37,311 bases of DNA from assembly GCA_031279205.1 (NCBI GenBank), contig JAITIX010000077.1, forward strand, positions 1 to 37,311. The letters run 5' to 3'. Positions within the stretch are counted from its first letter, which is position 1; each line of letters starts with the position of its first letter. The notes beneath the pieces were generated by a model. That model did not search any database, had not been told where the DNA came from, and saw nothing but the letters and a program-made list of their open reading frames with translations. The position numbers were made by a program, and so were the translations under genes. Positions 16,709-25,608 of this stretch are shown piece by piece. The DNA comes from Treponema sp. GTDB lineage: Bacteria > Spirochaetota > Spirochaetia > Treponematales > Breznakiellaceae.

Positions 16709-17842
16709 ATGGCTACTATAACACCCATACGGGGCAGATGGAAATCAGCTATGAACGACCGTGAGCGTTTTAATCGGCAGATGCACTACCAAAGCATTGA
16801 CCGCAGTTTCAACATGGAGTTTGGCTACTGGGATGAAAACTTCACCCAGTGGGATATCTTCGTCAACAACAGTGTCAGGAACAATCAGGAAGCGGATATC
16901 TTCTTTAACTTCGACATCATAAAGGGGATTGGCGGACGAGTGTTTATACATCCGCCCATAGAGACAAAGGTACTCGAAGAGCGCGAGTCTACCCAGATCG
17001 TGCTTAACTCCGAGGGACTCCTCGTTGAGCAGCCCCGCGTTGGTTTTGGAAGCTCCATCCCCCACTGCCTCAAGTCCTCGATAGAAACACCAGCGGACTG
17101 GGAGAACATGAAGGCCGAGCATTTTGACCTGAAGCACCCCGACCGCGTTGTTGACATTCCTGCCCTGAAAAAAGAGTTCGGCGACGATGAGAGCCGCGAC
17201 TATCCCTTGGGTGTTGACTGCGGCTCAATGATTGGCCGGGTCCGCGACATCTTAACGTTTGAGGGCCTTGCCTATGCCATCTACGACTACCCGGAAATGG
17301 TCGAGGATATGGTGGAAACGAGTTGCCAGCTCGTTGAACACTTTCTCGATCAAGTCTTGCCTCACTTCACGTTTGATTACGCATCAGGCTGGGAAGACAT
17401 CTGCTTTAACCACGGCCCAATTGTGTCGCTGGACTTCTTCCGTGATGTTGTTACTCCACGATATAAGCGTATCAGCAAAAAGCTGGCCACGCACGGCATA
17501 GACATTTGGTACACGGACTGCGACGGCGATGTGCGTCCCATATTACCCTACTTCCTTGAGGGCGGCATCAACTGCCTCTTTCCCTATGAGGTCAACAGTT
17601 GCGCCCACCCCGGTGAATTGCTCGACCAGTACGACGGCCAGCTTCGTATCATGGGCGGCGTGGACAAGATGCACCTGAGCCAAGGCAAAGACGCGATTAA
17701 GGCTTACCTCAAAAGCATTGAAAAGTATGTAGCTCGTGGCGGCTACATTCCCTTCTGTGATCACCGTTGTCCCCCAAATGTTACGCCGAAAGATTACCTT
17801 TACTACCTTGATATGAAAGAAAAGATGTTTGGGATGAGGTAA
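16709..17842 (+). CDS. URO-D-superfamily methyltransferase-like protein
   Basis: A 377-residue member of the uroporphyrinogen decarboxylase/MtaA-MtbA superfamily, whose methyltransferase branch moves methyl groups between substrates and corrinoid proteins. It belongs to an uncharacterised branch: MNDRERFNRQMHYQSIDR, FGYWDE, GVDCGSMIGRVRDI, SGWEDICFNHGPIVS and the C-terminal YIPFCDHRCPPNVTPKDY. Where MtaA/MtbA carry His-x-Cys-Gly for zinc, this protein has YTDCDGD, keeping Cys271 but not the His. Cys350, His352 and Cys354 are further possible ligands. ATG 16709 has GGAG at good spacing; ATG 16751 is an alternative. The RACE gene follows after a repeat-filled gap, supporting a corrinoid methyl transfer role. 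Heme-pathway URO-D is unlikely. Substrate unknown. Confidence 0.75.
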   Translation: MATITPIRGRWKSAMNDRERFNRQMHYQSIDRSFNMEFGYWDENFTQWDIFVNNSVRNNQEADIFFNFDIIKGIGGRVFIHPPIETKVLEERESTQIVLNSEGLLVEQPRVGFGSSIPHCLKSSIETPADWENMKAEHFDLKHPDRVVDIPALKKEFGDDESRDYPLGVDCGSMIGRVRDILTFEGLAYAIYDYPEMVEDMVETSCQLVEHFLDQVLPHFTFDYASGWEDICFNHGPIVSLDFFRDVVTPRYKRISKKLATHGIDIWYTDCDGDVRPILPYFLEGGINCLFPYEVNSCAHPGELLDQYDGQLRIMGGVDKMHLSQGKDAIKAYLKSIEKYVARGGYIPFCDHRCPPNVTPKDYLYYLDMKEKMFGMR

Positions 17843-17897
17843 AAAGGTGGATAAAGAAGAAGGGTATGCAAGTTACTAGCGAGCGTGAAACAAAGTT

Positions 17898-17943
17898 CAC
17901 GTGTCTGGCACTGCCACGTGTCTGTGGCGCCGCTACGTGTCTG
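17898..17943. repeat. Three ACGTGTCTG repeats
   Basis: ACGTGTCTG preceded by C, C and T occurs at 17898, 17915 and 17934, with steps of 17 and 19 bp. It immediately precedes the 21-bp GCGCCGGCG array, in the gap between the URO-D-like gene and the RACE gene. Confidence 0.7.
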
Positions 17944-17952
17944 TGGTGCCTA

Positions 17953-18003
17953 GCGCCGGCGGGCAATCATTCCGCGCCGGCGGGGAGTTTCTTAGCGCCG
18001 GCG
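17953..18003. repeat. 21-bp array with palindromic GCGCCGGCG core
   Basis: Three cores at 17953, 17974 and 17995 are exactly 21 bp apart. Each contains the 8-bp palindrome CGCCGGCG; the spacers (GGCAATCATTCC, GGGGAGTTTCTTA, ATTCAAAG) differ. The array ends 21 bp before the RACE start codon. Confidence 0.85.
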
Positions 18004-18024
18004 ATTCAAAGTATTGGAGTTACT

Positions 18025-19461
18025 ATGAAAATTACAATAAAAAACAACGAGGCGTCTGTACTCAGTGCGCTGGGAAATATGGGTGTCGCGTTCAGCGCGC
18101 CTTGCGGCGGGCGACATGTGTGTGGGAAATGCAAGGTTAAACTCGTTGAAGGCCAGGTCCTTGGGGACATAGACAATGCCGGGAACTTTCTCGCCTGTCA
18201 GGGCATTCCCCTGTCAGACCTCACTGTGGAATTGCCCGATGAGTTTATCATAAAGAATGAGGTGGAGGTATCCACGGTTTTATCGCCTGCCAAACGTTCC
18301 GGCGTTGCTCTGGACATAGGTACAACCACGGTTTCCGCCCGCCTGATTGACCTGGATACTGGCGCGATTCTGGATACCCGCTCGGAACTGAATGATCAGC
18401 GCGTCTTTGGCGCTGACGTGATGAGCCGGATTAACGCCGCCAGAAACGGAAAAACAGCAGACCTGTTCGGCCTTATCAAGCGGCAGACGCAAAGGATTCT
18501 TAGCTCGTTCAGAGTAAACGAAATCGAACAACTCACGGTCAGCGGCAATACAACCATGCTTCATCTCTTCACTAATATAGACCCGTCCAGCATGGGGGTC
18601 TTGCCCTTTACGCCGGTATTTCTCGTGGAGCGGAACATAGCCGGCGTCGAGTTTTCTCTGCCCGTGGGCGTGGTCAAACTCTTGCCGTCGATTGATGCCT
18701 TTATCGGCAGCGACATTGTGGCGGGTCTTGTCTCTCTCGACATACTACACGGTGATAATAACGCCATCCTCATCGACCTTGGTACCAATGGCGAGATAGC
18801 CCTGTTCCATGATAGAAAACTGTACTGCTGTTCCACTTCCGCAGGTCCAGCCTTTGAGGGTGCGGAAATTTCCTGCGGTATGGGTTCTATCCCTGGCGCC
18901 ATTAACAAGATCGCGTGGTCAGCAGAGGATAGCCGGCTTTCCTTTACCACTATCGGGGATGCGCCCCCCATCGGGGTCTGTGGTTGCGGACTCATTGATG
19001 CTATAGCCGTCATGCTTTCCACTGGCGTCATCGACGAAACTGGCGCGATGGCAGCCGAGTGTTTTACGATTAGCGAGGGCATTTCGCTGATAAACCGCGA
19101 TGTACGGCAGTTCCAGTTAGCCAAGAGCGCGATTCTATCGGGTATCAAGATACTGTGTAAAAACGCTGGCGTGCAGTTAAGCGAAGTGAGCGTGGTTTTT
19201 ATCGCTGGAGGCCTGGGCTTTTTCATTGACCAGCGAAACGCAGTGCGCACCGGTCTTTTGCCCAGAGAGTTTCTCGACAGGATCAAGGTCTGTGGCAACC
19301 TAAGTCTGAAAGGCGCGGTTCAGTACCTCACAGATTCCACGTTTCTCATGGCCGCCAAAGCCATCATCAACAAAAGCGTTTTGCTCGATCTTGCCGCTGA
19401 TCCGGCCTTCATGGATGAGTTTGCGGAAAACATGCTGTTTGGGGAAAGGAGTGATTTTTGA
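18025..19461 (+). CDS. Reductive activator of corrinoid-dependent methyltransferase (RACE, DUF4445)
   Basis: A 478-residue ATP-dependent activator that reduces inactive Co(II) corrinoid proteins. The N-terminal [2Fe-2S] domain has Cys27, Cys33, Cys36 and Cys58 (APCGGRHVCGKC, LACQG). The ASKHA domain shows GVALDIGTTTVSARLIDL, VSGNTTMLHLF, ILIDLGTNGEIAL, STSAGPAFEGAEISCGMG and VVFIAGGLGFF. It lacks the long linker of AcsV and is about 160 residues shorter, like the RACE proteins of O-demethylase systems. The start is ATG 18025 with GGAG 5 bp upstream; the open frame continues 53 codons upstream through the repeats, which is not coding. The likely client is the small corrinoid protein at 24713, the only non-CFeSP corrinoid protein in view. 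Confidence 0.9.
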   Translation: MKITIKNNEASVLSALGNMGVAFSAPCGGRHVCGKCKVKLVEGQVLGDIDNAGNFLACQGIPLSDLTVELPDEFIIKNEVEVSTVLSPAKRSGVALDIGTTTVSARLIDLDTGAILDTRSELNDQRVFGADVMSRINAARNGKTADLFGLIKRQTQRILSSFRVNEIEQLTVSGNTTMLHLFTNIDPSSMGVLPFTPVFLVERNIAGVEFSLPVGVVKLLPSIDAFIGSDIVAGLVSLDILHGDNNAILIDLGTNGEIALFHDRKLYCCSTSAGPAFEGAEISCGMGSIPGAINKIAWSAEDSRLSFTTIGDAPPIGVCGCGLIDAIAVMLSTGVIDETGAMAAECFTISEGISLINRDVRQFQLAKSAILSGIKILCKNAGVQLSEVSVVFIAGGLGFFIDQRNAVRTGLLPREFLDRIKVCGNLSLKGAVQYLTDSTFLMAAKAIINKSVLLDLAADPAFMDEFAENMLFGERSDF

Positions 19462-19466
19462 CACGT

Positions 19467-19487
19467 CCCCCCGCCTAAAGGCGAGGG
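19467..19487. other. Hairpin resembling an IS200/IS605-type element end
   Basis: CCCCGCC-TAAA-GGCGAGGG followed by ATTCTTGG lies 6 bp after the RACE stop. It could be a weak terminator for the plus-strand unit. The pattern of a GC hairpin followed by GATTCTTGG also recalls TnpB-element ends. No transposase gene is nearby. Confidence 0.35.
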
Positions 19488-19528
19488 ATTCTTGGTTCGT
19501 TGTTCATTGAGAGGGCTAGCTTGGTTTT

Positions 19529-19556
19529 GCAAAACTTCCTTTGCGGGGAGTTTTGC
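19529..19556. terminator. Stem-loop between converging RACE and MCP genes
   Basis: GCAAAACTTCC and GGGGAGTTTTGC pair nearly perfectly around TTTGC. It could terminate either the RACE transcript (plus) or the chemoreceptor transcript (minus). No clean T-run follows on either strand. Confidence 0.45.
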
Positions 19557-19632
19557 GGTTGTTTCAACAAGGCAGGGGCTTTACGGCGCTTTCGGCGCTT
19601 TTGGTAAATCGCGGGAGAAACATTCGTTATGT

Positions 19633-21828
19633 TTATTCGACCTTAAACCGCGAAATCTCCTGCACGAGAATATTGATGTTCTCGCTGTTCGCGCTCGACA
19701 GTTCATTCACCCGGCTTACGGCCACGTTGATCTGCTTTGCACCGGATGCCATCTCATTCATGCCTCCGGCGATCTCTTGCGTTACCTTTTCAAGATTCTT
19801 GCTTTCATGGATTACTTCCGTGCTGCCTTCAAGCATCTCTGAGGAACCGGCTTTTACCTGCCCGGTAAGCTCGTTCACCTGCCCGATGGCATCTAAAATC
19901 TGCTTACTCCCCACGCGCTGTTCCTCCATGGCGCTGCGGATGTTCTCCTCTTGCTCAGCCACGGTCTTGACGCCGCTGTTAATAGCCTCGAATTTGAGTA
20001 AAACATTGTCTGTGGACGCGATTATTTTGTCGATGGAGTCCTTGATCTTCTTGAGTACGGTAGAAATGGTCTGGCTCTGCTCGCTGGAGTTTTCGGCAAG
20101 TTTGCGGATTTCATCAGCAACCACGGCGAAACCCTTGCCAGCCTCGCCGGCGTGGGCTGCCTCGATAGCGGCGTTCATCGAGAGCAGGTTGGTCTGGCTG
20201 GCGATGTTTTCCATCACCGCGTTGATTTCTAAAAGACCTTCGGACTCATGGGCTATTTCCTGAATGTCGGCGGACACTTCCTGCAAACTTGTGTGGCCTA
20301 CTTCAGCGGCAACTGTCAGTTCTTTTACATTGTCAGAGTTTTTCACCAGCGTATTGGTAACGGACTGTATGTTAGCGAGCATCTCCTCAATGGCGCTGGC
20401 AGACTGGGCAACGCTGGCGGCCTGCTTTTTTACATGGCTGTTCAGCTTATCAATGTTCACGGATATCTGTTCCATGTTGGCGTTGGTCTCGGTTACAGAG
20501 CTGCTTTGGCCTACCACTAAGATTTTGATGCTCTGGATGTTGGAGGTGATCTCGTTGATAGCCGCGGCGGTCTCGGTCATGTTGGTGGACAGTTCGCCGC
20601 CGATGTCAAGGAGTTTGACGCTCTGCTCTTTGATGGTAAAGATGAGGTGCCGCATCTTTTCTATGGTCTGGTTGAAGAAGCGGCTTATGTCCCCGATCTC
20701 GTCATTACTCGTGATTTCAAGCCGCCGCGTCAGGTTCCCTTCGCCTATATCCGCAAAGATTGTCGTCATCAAGCCAAGTGGCCGGCTTATAGAACGCGCC
20801 ATAAAAAAGATTGCAATGCAGATAAGGGCCAGCATCCCCACTACGATGGGAATGGCGAGTCTCAACATCCGTAGGACAGGCTCGTTGATAACGCTCGTCG
20901 GAATGCCTATCAAAAGCGACCAAGGAGTGGTAATGCTCCCCACCTGTATCGGGACGGTCATAAAAAACATTTCCTCTCCCTGACTGGAGGCGGGTTTGGT
21001 GAATGAGTAGGTCTTGCCGTCTTTGACTGCCTGCATCAGCGCGTCTAGGTTGTCGCCAACCATACCCACTTCCGTGTCCTTCATCTGCTTACCCACCAGC
21101 GTCGGATCGAAATGGGCGGCTACAAGTCCGCCGTTACTGTAGACTGCGGCAACGCTTCCCGAATAGGGATGGATCGCCTGTACCATTTTCTGTATGTTGT
21201 CGATGGCGATGTCGATAAGCACCGCTCCCAGGACGCGGCCTGATGCTTTGATCGGCACCGTAACAGTGGTGATCAACTTTAGCGTCCCAGCAACATCATA
21301 TAGATACGGGTCGATCAGGGTTTCGTTTCCAGTACGTTTGGCGATAAGGTAATAATCCCCGACCCCAGGAATATCGCAATCGTCGAGAGGGCTTACGACA
21401 GCTCCATTTATACCCATAGTCCAGTAGGAGAGGAAACGCCCGCTCGCGTCTGACCCTGGAGTGTTCACGTACTGAGCATCCATACCGTCCAGAGCGTTAG
21501 GCTCCCAGCAGCTTCCCACCCCGGTAATGGATGGATCCCCCTCCAAGACGCCTTCCAGTATCATGTCAAAAACCTCCCGTCTGAGGGACGGTTCCAGGGA
21601 TTCGTAAGCCTTTTCCATAATATTGCTGATGGTCCGGGTGGAATCCATAAACACTTCAAACCAAATCTGCGTCTGGTTGGCTTCCTGTTTTGCTAGGTTG
21701 TTAATCTCACTGTATACCCGCGCGGTTATTTCCTGTTGGGCGGAAAACAGTATCACTGAAGTCAGGATACCGATGCCAAACAGCACGATGGCGATGATCA
21801 TAAGGGTGAGTTTTTTGCCTATTTTCAT
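19633..21828 (-). CDS. Methyl-accepting chemotaxis protein
   Basis: A 731-residue transmembrane chemoreceptor. TM1 spans about residues 8-28 ([20 protein letters not shown]). A periplasmic dCache-like sensor domain of about 280 residues follows ([37 protein letters not shown]). TM2 is near residues 318-338, then a HAMP domain and the signalling coiled coil. The CheA/CheW-binding tip is intact ([24 protein letters not shown], residues about 540-565). The ATG at 21828 has AAGGAG upstream. It is one of two adjacent paralogues whose signalling halves are almost identical while the sensor halves differ more. The ligand is unknown; the neighbourhood invites the guess of a methylated growth substrate. 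Confidence 0.95.
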   Translation of the reverse strand: MKIGKKLTLMIIAIVLFGIGILTSVILFSAQQEITARVYSEINNLAKQEANQTQIWFEVFMDSTRTISNIMEKAYESLEPSLRREVFDMILEGVLEGDPSITGVGSCWEPNALDGMDAQYVNTPGSDASGRFLSYWTMGINGAVVSPLDDCDIPGVGDYYLIAKRTGNETLIDPYLYDVAGTLKLITTVTVPIKASGRVLGAVLIDIAIDNIQKMVQAIHPYSGSVAAVYSNGGLVAAHFDPTLVGKQMKDTEVGMVGDNLDALMQAVKDGKTYSFTKPASSQGEEMFFMTVPIQVGSITTPWSLLIGIPTSVINEPVLRMLRLAIPIVVGMLALICIAIFFMARSISRPLGLMTTIFADIGEGNLTRRLEITSNDEIGDISRFFNQTIEKMRHLIFTIKEQSVKLLDIGGELSTNMTETAAAINEITSNIQSIKILVVGQSSSVTETNANMEQISVNIDKLNSHVKKQAASVAQSASAIEEMLANIQSVTNTLVKNSDNVKELTVAAEVGHTSLQEVSADIQEIAHESEGLLEINAVMENIASQTNLLSMNAAIEAAHAGEAGKGFAVVADEIRKLAENSSEQSQTISTVLKKIKDSIDKIIASTDNVLLKFEAINSGVKTVAEQEENIRSAMEEQRVGSKQILDAIGQVNELTGQVKAGSSEMLEGSTEVIHESKNLEKVTQEIAGGMNEMASGAKQINVAVSRVNELSSANSENINILVQEISRFKVE

Positions 21829-21924
21829 AAAATACTCCTTATCATTACAAAAGTTTTCCTACGGCGGTTTAGCCCGGCGGTTTTGCGTCACAGAGATTTC
21901 ACACGCCTTGTTTCTTATGAGGAT

Positions 21925-21953
21925 ATTATAACTATTATAGGAAAAACTTGTAA
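21925..21953 (-). promoter_or_regulatory. Putative promoter of the left chemoreceptor gene
   Basis: On the minus strand TTACAA (21953-21948), 17-bp spacer, TATAAT (21930-21925). The -10 is perfect and the -35 is poor. The leader would be about 90 nt. No sigma-28 box was seen here. Confidence 0.4.
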
Positions 21954-22004
21954 GATATGAATGTCAAGGATTTGGGGCTTGTTTTCTTTCTTGCCAGAAA
22001 CAGA

Positions 22005-22034
22005 GGCTCTCCTAAGCTATGGCTTAGGAGAGCC
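22005..22034. terminator. Strong perfect hairpin, probable transcription terminator
   Basis: GGCTCTCCTAAGC and GCTTAGGAGAGCC form a perfect 13-bp stem with a TATG loop. TTTATA follows on the plus strand, while the minus strand has only TCTGTTTC. It lies 235 bp past the right chemoreceptor stop, so its direction is uncertain. Confidence 0.5.
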
Positions 22035-22269
22035 TTTATAGGGAAGGCTTAGGCTCTTGATACCTGCGTGGAAGATTACCCGGCGTTTCACAGGCTTGCG
22101 GGGCTAGCAACGCGGGTGTGAATCAAGTTTAGCTTTAAGCAGGGGGTTACTGGCTTTTTGCTCCTATAGGAGGCGATGCTGTGAGGGGCAATCACCCCTC
22201 ACATAAAAGGAGGGCGATTACCTGCCTTTCTTCTTTAACTATGCCGACGCATAATGCGGTGGGGATTTT

Positions 22270-24447
22270 TTATTCAACTTTGAACTTGGAGACTTCGGCG
22301 ACAAGATCGTCAATCGTATTCTTGTTCTTGCCACTGAGCGTGTTTACATGGTTCACAGCGATGTTGATCTGGTCAGCGCCGGTCGACATTTCATTCATTC
22401 CGTGGGTGATCTCCTGGGTTAGTAGCTCAAGGTTTTTGCTCTCCGCGATAACTTGCTTGCTGCCTTCTTGCATCTCGGTTGAGCTGCCCTTCACAAGCTG
22501 CGTGAGATTGTTGAGTTCTCCCACTGATTCAAGCACCTGCTGACTGCCCGCACTCTGCTCTTCCATTGCGCTCCTGATATTGTCTTCCTGAAGAGAGACC
22601 GTCTTTACCCTGGCGTCTATAGCTTCGAACTTATTCAGTACCTCATCGGTGGACTTTGAGATTTTTTCGATGGATTCCTTGATCTTCTTCAGCACTGAGG
22701 AAATGGTTTTGGACTGTTCGCTGGAGGATTCGGCGAGTTTCCGTATCTCGTCAGCCACAACAGCGAAGCCCTTGCCGGCCTCTCCCGCGTGCGCCGCCTC
22801 GATAGCCGCGTTCATTGAGAGGAGGTTTGTCTGACCCGCGATATTTTCCATCACCGAGTTGATTTCGAGGAGTCCTTCGGACTCACGAGCAATCTCCTGT
22901 ATGTCCGCCGCTACTTCCTGGAGTCCGGTGCGCCCGACTTCTGAAGCGTTCGCAAGTTCACTCACGTTAGCCGCGTTTTTAATCAGGGTCTGCGTTACAG
23001 ACTGGATGTTGGCGAGCATTTCTTCAATTGCCGAGGAAGAGCGGGACACGCTTTCGCTCTGGTTGTCCACATTACTGTTGAGCTTATCGATATTGAGTGA
23101 TATCTGTTCCATAGTGGCGTTGGTTTCAGTAACCGACGCTGACTGGTTGATGACTCGTCCCTTGATCGAGTCGATATTCGCGGCAATTTCGTTCACTGCC
23201 GCTGCAGTCTGGTTCATGTTAGAGGCAAGCTCGTTCCCTATGTCGAACATGGCCATGGACTGGTGTTTAACATTGACAATTGCGGTTCTGATCTTTTCCA
23301 TCGTTATATTGAAGTAGGTTCCGAGATCCCCGATTTCGTCCTGTGCATGGATCACTAAGCGCCGCGTCAGGTCGCCTTCGCCTTGGGAAATATCCTTTAT
23401 GGCGGCGGCAACCTTTGTGATACGCTTTGTTACGGTTCCAACCACTAGGAAAGTAATCACGGCCCCAACAATGAGAGCGATAACACTAATAATTATCGTG
23501 ATTCTGGTTAAATCATTCACGCTGGCGAATACCGTTGCCTCCTCAACTGAAGCGAGGAGTGTCCAAGCGGTTTTGACCTCAGCCACATAGAACGGATAGG
23601 ATGCAAACAGGCGTCCTCCGCGGCTACCTAGATAGGATTGTCCACTTTTCAGTGTTCCTTCTATATCGGCTGCGGTCTGCTCACCCAGTATACTGATAGA
23701 TGCCGGATCCCATATATTCTTGCCCACCATACTGGAATCATAATGCGCCGCGATGGTCCCGTTGGTGGAATACAAAACAGCCCGACCGGTTCCAAAGGGT
23801 TTTATCTCTTTTATGAGAGTCGACGAATCGGTCAAATCAAGCATAATGCCCACGCGACCCACGATCTGCCCATTAGTAATGATGGGATAACACAGCCGGG
23901 CAATCGGAGTCTGTTTGCCGTTCATACTGACAAAGTATGGGTTGTTAAAAACAGGCTCGGCTTTATCGAGATTAGCAACTATCTCGTTGTACAGTTCATA
24001 TTGCGTGAGAGGGACCTTTTCGAGCATTCCTGATCTCCATGTATACCAACTCATATACCTACCTGTGGAATCGGTTCCTTCGGTATTGGCGTATGCCGCG
24101 TCATTGCCGTCCAGCGCATTTGGCTTCCATAAGGTGAAAATCCCCACGAAGTTGCGATTTGACTGCATGATACCCTCTATTGTGGAGTCATACCACTCAC
24201 GCCGGTCTTCAGCCGGTACATATAGGTATGAATTCATGATATCCGCGAGCGTCTTGGCCACGGTCAGGTAGTTCTCATAAGTGCTATTCAGCCTGGATGC
24301 GTACATGCCATTCATATTTGTAAGGATGTCCTCCGCCGCCTTTTTTTGGAGCGAACGTGACTCTACGAGGAGAATTGTCGATACCCCGATGACCGATACT
24401 GCCATCAGAGTAAACACAATCAATGGTAACTTTACTTTCAGTTTCAT
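22270..24447 (-). CDS. Methyl-accepting chemotaxis protein
   Basis: A 725-residue chemoreceptor with the same build as its neighbour: TM1 at about residues 8-28, a dCache-like periplasmic domain ([39 protein letters not shown]), TM2 near 312-336 ([19 protein letters not shown]), HAMP (residues about 337-390) and a signalling domain with the conserved tip ([20 protein letters not shown]). The C-terminus (ending SKFKVE) matches that of the left copy (SRFKVE), showing recent duplication or gene conversion of the signalling half. The ATG at 24447 follows AAAGGAAT. It lies downstream of the corrinoid protein gene but beyond that gene's terminator, so it is probably transcribed separately. Confidence 0.95.
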   Translation of the reverse strand: MKLKVKLPLIVFTLMAVSVIGVSTILLVESRSLQKKAAEDILTNMNGMYASRLNSTYENYLTVAKTLADIMNSYLYVPAEDRREWYDSTIEGIMQSNRNFVGIFTLWKPNALDGNDAAYANTEGTDSTGRYMSWYTWRSGMLEKVPLTQYELYNEIVANLDKAEPVFNNPYFVSMNGKQTPIARLCYPIITNGQIVGRVGIMLDLTDSSTLIKEIKPFGTGRAVLYSTNGTIAAHYDSSMVGKNIWDPASISILGEQTAADIEGTLKSGQSYLGSRGGRLFASYPFYVAEVKTAWTLLASVEEATVFASVNDLTRITIIISVIALIVGAVITFLVVGTVTKRITKVAAAIKDISQGEGDLTRRLVIHAQDEIGDLGTYFNITMEKIRTAIVNVKHQSMAMFDIGNELASNMNQTAAAVNEIAANIDSIKGRVINQSASVTETNATMEQISLNIDKLNSNVDNQSESVSRSSSAIEEMLANIQSVTQTLIKNAANVSELANASEVGRTGLQEVAADIQEIARESEGLLEINSVMENIAGQTNLLSMNAAIEAAHAGEAGKGFAVVADEIRKLAESSSEQSKTISSVLKKIKESIEKISKSTDEVLNKFEAIDARVKTVSLQEDNIRSAMEEQSAGSQQVLESVGELNNLTQLVKGSSTEMQEGSKQVIAESKNLELLTQEITHGMNEMSTGADQINIAVNHVNTLSGKNKNTIDDLVAEVSKFKVE

Positions 24448-24712
24448 AAGCTATTCCTTTTCTTTATTTATAAATTTGCCTAACTTCACCGCAGATGGTT
24501 GGTCTGCGAATCGGATATTTTTGAACTGTAAAGTATTTATAAATAGTTTGTCTAGCCCCTTTCCCTAAGCGCCATTTAACTTCTCAGAGTTTAGAGAGAA
24601 TTTTGTAATCGCTACTCAGTCTCCCGCGCATAAAAAAGGCGAGGATCACTCCCCGCCCCTGAAACACATACAAGACTAAGCGCCACTGTGAGGTTTGCGT
24701 CAAGACGACTGC
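24448..24712. other. Gap between chemoreceptor and corrinoid protein genes
   Basis: It contains the corrinoid-gene terminator and, to its left, the AT-rich leader and promoter region of the chemoreceptor at 22270-24447. No gene is seen. Confidence 0.6.
24632..24657 (-). terminator. Rho-independent terminator of the corrinoid protein gene
   Basis: On the minus strand GGCGGGG-AGTGAT-CCTCGCC (one G-U pair in RNA) is followed directly by six T. It lies 55 bp past the stop codon. Confidence 0.85.
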
Positions 24713-25354
24713 TCAAAAAAAAGCACGGCAGGCTTCAGCAGCAGAAGCAGCGTCCGATGTGTAGGAGTCGGCGCCAATCTCATCGGCGAAGTTCTGAGTG
24801 ACCGGAGCGCCACCGACCATGATCTTCACCTGGTCGCGGAGGCCGGCCTGCTTGATGGCGTCGATCATGTCCTTCTGTGCCATCATGGTAGTGGTTAAGA
24901 GGGCTGAAAGGCAGACAACTTTTGCGCCGGAAGTCTTTATAGCGTCAATGACCTTTTCCGGACTACAGTCAACGCCGAGGTCAAGCACTTCAATACCTTT
25001 GCCCTCAATCATCATTTTAACAAGGTTCTTGCCAATGTCATGGAGGTCTCCCTTGACCGTGCAGATGATGGCCTTACCCACTGGCTGAACGCCAGCCTGC
25101 GCCAGAGCTGGCTTGAGCGCGGCGCTCGCGTTGTTCATCGCACGTGCGGCAATAAGCACCTCCGGCACAAAGACCTCGCCATCCCTGAACTTCTTGCCAA
25201 TCACGTTCATACCCGCGATCAGTCCTTTGTCCAAAATATCCGCTGGCGAAGCTCCCGCTTCCAACGCTTTCTGAACAGCCACGATGATGTCTTTTGCCTT
25301 TCCTCTTTGCAAAAGCCCAGAGATTTCAGTAAAGTTACCCGAAAAATCACTCAT
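24713..25354 (-). CDS. Small methyltransferase corrinoid protein (B12-binding, MtaC/MtvC type)
   Basis: A 213-residue cobalamin-binding methyl carrier. Residues 1-90 form the four-helix B12-binding cap (GMNVIGKKFRDGEVFVPEVL, then AARAMNNA). The Rossmann-like domain follows with the base-off signature Asp103-x-His105-x2-Gly108 (KGDLHDIGKN), Ser150 (VVCLSALLTTTM) and Gly181-Gly182 (IMVGGAPV). His105 should be the lower cobalt ligand. ATG 25354 has GGGAG upstream. In other anaerobes such proteins are encoded beside a substrate methyltransferase and an H4folate methyltransferase; here the candidate partners are 7-16 kb away. It has its own promoter and terminator, so it is a single-gene unit. Confidence 0.93.
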   Translation of the reverse strand: MSDFSGNFTEISGLLQRGKAKDIIVAVQKALEAGASPADILDKGLIAGMNVIGKKFRDGEVFVPEVLIAARAMNNASAALKPALAQAGVQPVGKAIICTVKGDLHDIGKNLVKMMIEGKGIEVLDLGVDCSPEKVIDAIKTSGAKVVCLSALLTTTMMAQKDMIDAIKQAGLRDQVKIMVGGAPVTQNFADEIGADSYTSDAASAAEACRAFF

Positions 25355-25444
25355 AAATATACTCCCTCTTTTATCTGTTCGTTTGTTTCAGTCCACGCTC
25401 CCCAAAGTCAGGGTAACGACAAGTAGCTACTTAAATATTAAAAT

Positions 25445-25473
25445 ATGATAAACTACGGTATCGGTATTAGCAA
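25445..25473 (-). promoter_or_regulatory. Putative promoter of the corrinoid protein gene
   Basis: On the minus strand TTGCTA (25473-25468), 17-bp spacer, TATCAT (25450-25445), giving a leader of about 85 nt. The -35 box is one arm of a 21-bp inverted repeat shared with the divergent unit. Confidence 0.5.
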
Positions 25474-25488
25474 TCACGTAGTTTGCTA
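25468..25488. promoter_or_regulatory. Inverted repeat joining two divergent -35 boxes
   Basis: TAGCAA-N9-TTGCTA (25468-25473 and 25483-25488). Each arm serves as the -35 box of one divergent promoter: TATCAT for the corrinoid gene and TTATAA (25507-25512) for the lipoprotein-trmB unit. It is a candidate operator or simply back-to-back promoters. Confidence 0.45.
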
Positions 25489-25608
25489 AGAAAGAGTAAA
25501 TTCTTGTTATAACTCGCTTCTGCTGGTGAATCCGACGCACTGGAGTTGTTGCCAGACGACTGGAACTTCGCTCTAGTATTCAGCTATGATGGGACAGAGG
25601 TCGTTGTC

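Larger units (their letters stand above)
21829..22269. other. 441-bp gap between two chemoreceptor genes
   Basis: It holds the promoter of the left chemoreceptor (21925-21953) and three perfect inverted repeats (22005-22034, 22161-22172, 22180-22203). No gene is supported. A structured RNA is possible but unproven. Confidence 0.6.

Noticed and set aside
16709-17842. Heme-pathway uroporphyrinogen decarboxylase (hemE)
   Set aside because: It lacks the typical HemE N-terminal motif and sits next to a corrinoid activator; it fits the uncharacterised methyltransferase-like branch better.
17866-18024. 53-codon N-terminal extension of RACE
   Set aside because: It reads through the repeats; the ferredoxin domain starts at ATG 18025, which has its own ribosome binding site.
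25355-25608. Cobalamin riboswitch before the corrinoid protein gene
   Set aside because: No B12-box sequence is recognisable and the leader of about 85 nt is too short.
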